Shown piece by piece: positions 62,756-64,000 of a stretch of DNA of 64,000 nucleotides. The position numbers and the translations under genes are program-made. This stretch comes from Burkholderia sp. Ac-20365 (GTDB lineage Bacteria; Pseudomonadota; Gammaproteobacteria; Burkholderiales; Burkholderiaceae). How positions within the stretch are numbered: position 1 is the stretch's first letter; every line of letters begins with the position of its first letter. The stretch covers positions 1 through 64,000 of the forward strand of contig NZ_JAAGPI010000001.1 in assembly GCF_017104715.1 (NCBI RefSeq). Reading direction: 5' to 3'. The notes under the pieces were generated by a model that saw only the letters and a list, made by a program, of their open reading frames with translations, had not been told where the DNA came from and ran no database searches.

Positions 62756-64000
62756 ATGAACCTGTCCAAATTTTTCATTGAACGCCCCATATTCGCGGCC
62801 GTGCTGTCCGCGATGATACTGTTGGCGGGTCTGATCTCGATGGTCAATCTGCCTATCTCTGAGTATCCGGGCGTTGTACCGCCATCGGTCGTCGTAACGG
62901 CCCAATATCCTGGAGCTAACCCCAAGGTCATCGCAGAAGCAGTCGCCTCACCGCTTGAAGAGCAGATCAACGGGGTCGAAAACATGTTGTACATGCAGTC
63001 GCAGGCTAACAGCGACGGCACGCTTACGTTGACGGTTACATTCAAGCTCGGAACCAATCCTGACCTTGCACAACAACAGGTTGAGACCCGGGTCAATCAA
63101 GCATTGCCTCGCTTGCCGGAGGACGTGCAGCGCCTCGGTGTGACCACGATAAAGTCTTCGCCGGCGCTTACGATGGTTGTCCATCTCGTTTCCCCCAGCG
63201 AGAAGTACAACAGTACATACCTTCGGAACTACGCTCTGATCAACGTTCGTGATCGCCTGGAGCGCATCACTGGTGTTGGTCAGGTCACTTTGTGGGGCGC
63301 TGGCGATTACTCGATGCGTATCTGGCTTGATCCAAAATTGGTGGCGGAGCATGATTTGACCGCCAACGATGTCGTGACGGCCATTCGGGAGCAGAACGTC
63401 CAGGTCGCTGCCGGTCAGGTCGGTGCGTCTCCATCTACGCCAGATGCACCCTTACAACTCAACGTGAATGCGCTGGGCCGACTTCAGTCGGAAGACCAGT
63501 TCCGCGATATTGTATTGAAGACGTCTCCGAACGGAGCCGTGACACGACTCAAGGACGTCGCACGCGTCGAAATGGGTGCGTCGGAATATGCGCGACGTTC
63601 GCTTCTGAACAACAAGTCGGCCGTTGCAATGGCGGTTTTCGAGTTGCCGGGGGCAAATTCCCTCGATATTTCGCAGCACGTTCGAGAAGCAATGAAGGAT
63701 CTCGAAGCCGATATGCCCGACGGTGTGAAATATGACATTGTCTACGATCCGACCCAATTCGTGCGCGCAAGCATCCATGCTGTCATTCACACGTTGCTCG
63801 AAGCAATCGCCCTCGTGGTGCTTGTTGTCATCGTGTTTCTGCAGACGTGGCGCGCGTCGATCATTCCGCTAATTGCAGTGCCTGTGTCGATTGTCGGAAC
63901 GTTCTCATTGATGCTCGCTTTCGGCTTCTCGGTAAACGCACTATCGCTCTTCGGCATGGTGCTTGCGATCGGCATCGTGGTGGACGACGCGATTGTGGTG
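62756..64000 (+). CDS. RND efflux transporter permease, HAE1 family, N-terminal part
   Basis: The first 415 residues are present, from ATG 62756; the gene runs off the window (full length is usually about 1,050). It shows MNLSKFFIERPIFAAVLSAMI, ISEYPGVVPPSVVVTAQYPGAN, the porter domain, and helix 4 with the proton-relay pair D410-D411 in AIGIVVDDAIVV at the very end. HAE1 pumps extrude drugs, solvents and aromatic compounds using the proton gradient. It forms an operon with the adaptor. Substrate cannot be told. Confidence 0.92.
   Translation, partial: MNLSKFFIERPIFAAVLSAMILLAGLISMVNLPISEYPGVVPPSVVVTAQYPGANPKVIAEAVASPLEEQINGVENMLYMQSQANSDGTLTLTVTFKLGTNPDLAQQQVETRVNQALPRLPEDVQRLGVTTIKSSPALTMVVHLVSPSEKYNSTYLRNYALINVRDRLERITGVGQVTLWGAGDYSMRIWLDPKLVAEHDLTANDVVTAIREQNVQVAAGQVGASPSTPDAPLQLNVNALGRLQSEDQFRDIVLKTSPNGAVTRLKDVARVEMGASEYARRSLLNNKSAVAMAVFELPGANSLDISQHVREAMKDLEADMPDGVKYDIVYDPTQFVRASIHAVIHTLLEAIALVVLVVIVFLQTWRASIIPLIAVPVSIVGTFSLMLAFGFSVNALSLFGMVLAIGIVVDDAIVV

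Noticed and set aside
1..64000. CRISPR arrays, tRNA and rRNA genes
   Set aside because: No regularly spaced repeat array and no tRNA or rRNA sequence pattern was seen on reading both strands; a dedicated tRNA scan was not possible.

Overview
The window looks like accessory DNA of a Burkholderiaceae beta-proteobacterium, most like Paraburkholderia or Caballeronia. This rests on family content: three DUF3331 genes, a DUF4148 secreted peptide, a Porin_4-type porin, three MocR regulators, and RND and GST families typical of that group. I cannot name a species. Base composition is mixed. The terephthalate block (about 17-24.4 kb) is visibly GC-richer than the kinases, intergenic DNA and stress genes around it, which suggests separate acquisition.

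Layout. 0-10 kb: the tail of an IS4-type transposase, a candidate small RNA, a MocR regulator, DUF3331, an azoreductase-like flavoprotein, a decayed HvfC gene, PagL-like lipid A deacylase, DUF4148 and an RclC-like DUF417 membrane protein. 10-14.4 kb: GNAT, GST, an AhpD-like carboxymuconolactone-decarboxylase (CMD) protein, a nitroreductase and an RclR-like AraC regulator, all on the minus strand. 15.3-24.4 kb: MocR, then a complete tph block: IclR regulator, divergent TphA2-A3-B-A1, MFS transporter, porin. 25-43.7 kb: two long paralogous histidine kinases that lack the Ser/Thr kinase and ATPase front half of their relatives. Between them lie a cupin/CMD operon opposite a MocR gene, an SDR, a second copy of the CMD-nitroreductase pair, an ACT protein, a Crp/thioredoxin-reductase-like fusion, a second DUF417 protein and a small AhpD. 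43-54 kb: FixJ-type response regulators, two TetR regulators, a LysR, four more CMD proteins, a lipoyl carrier of GcvH type, a P460-like protein without heme motif, and a PAS sensor kinase. 55-64 kb: DedA-rhodanese, cytochrome b561-like protein, DUF3331, HiPIP, CcsB-type cytochrome c assembly protein, and the start of an RND efflux operon cut by the window end.

How it may work together. TphA2/A3 with the TphA1 reductase oxidise terephthalate to the cis-dihydrodiol and TphB rearomatises it to protocatechuate; the MFS protein and porin supply uptake and the IclR protein is the likely regulator. The rest reads as a redox and electrophile stress archipelago: eight intact CMD/AhpD-like genes plus one fragment, RclR/RclC-like hypochlorite-response parts, nitroreductases, GST, azoreductase and cupin. 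The most unusual local unit is CMD - GcvH-like lipoyl carrier - P460-like (49.8-51.5 kb), because classical AhpD peroxidases take electrons from a lipoylated protein.

Five families of repeated, mostly palindromic sites tie the regulators and these genes together: CGTTAC-N3-GTAACG, ACATAC-N4-GTATGT, TTTTAG-N10-CTAAAA, CTCA-N5-TGAG, and 24-bp-spaced ACCA direct repeats. No tRNA, rRNA or CRISPR array was seen.
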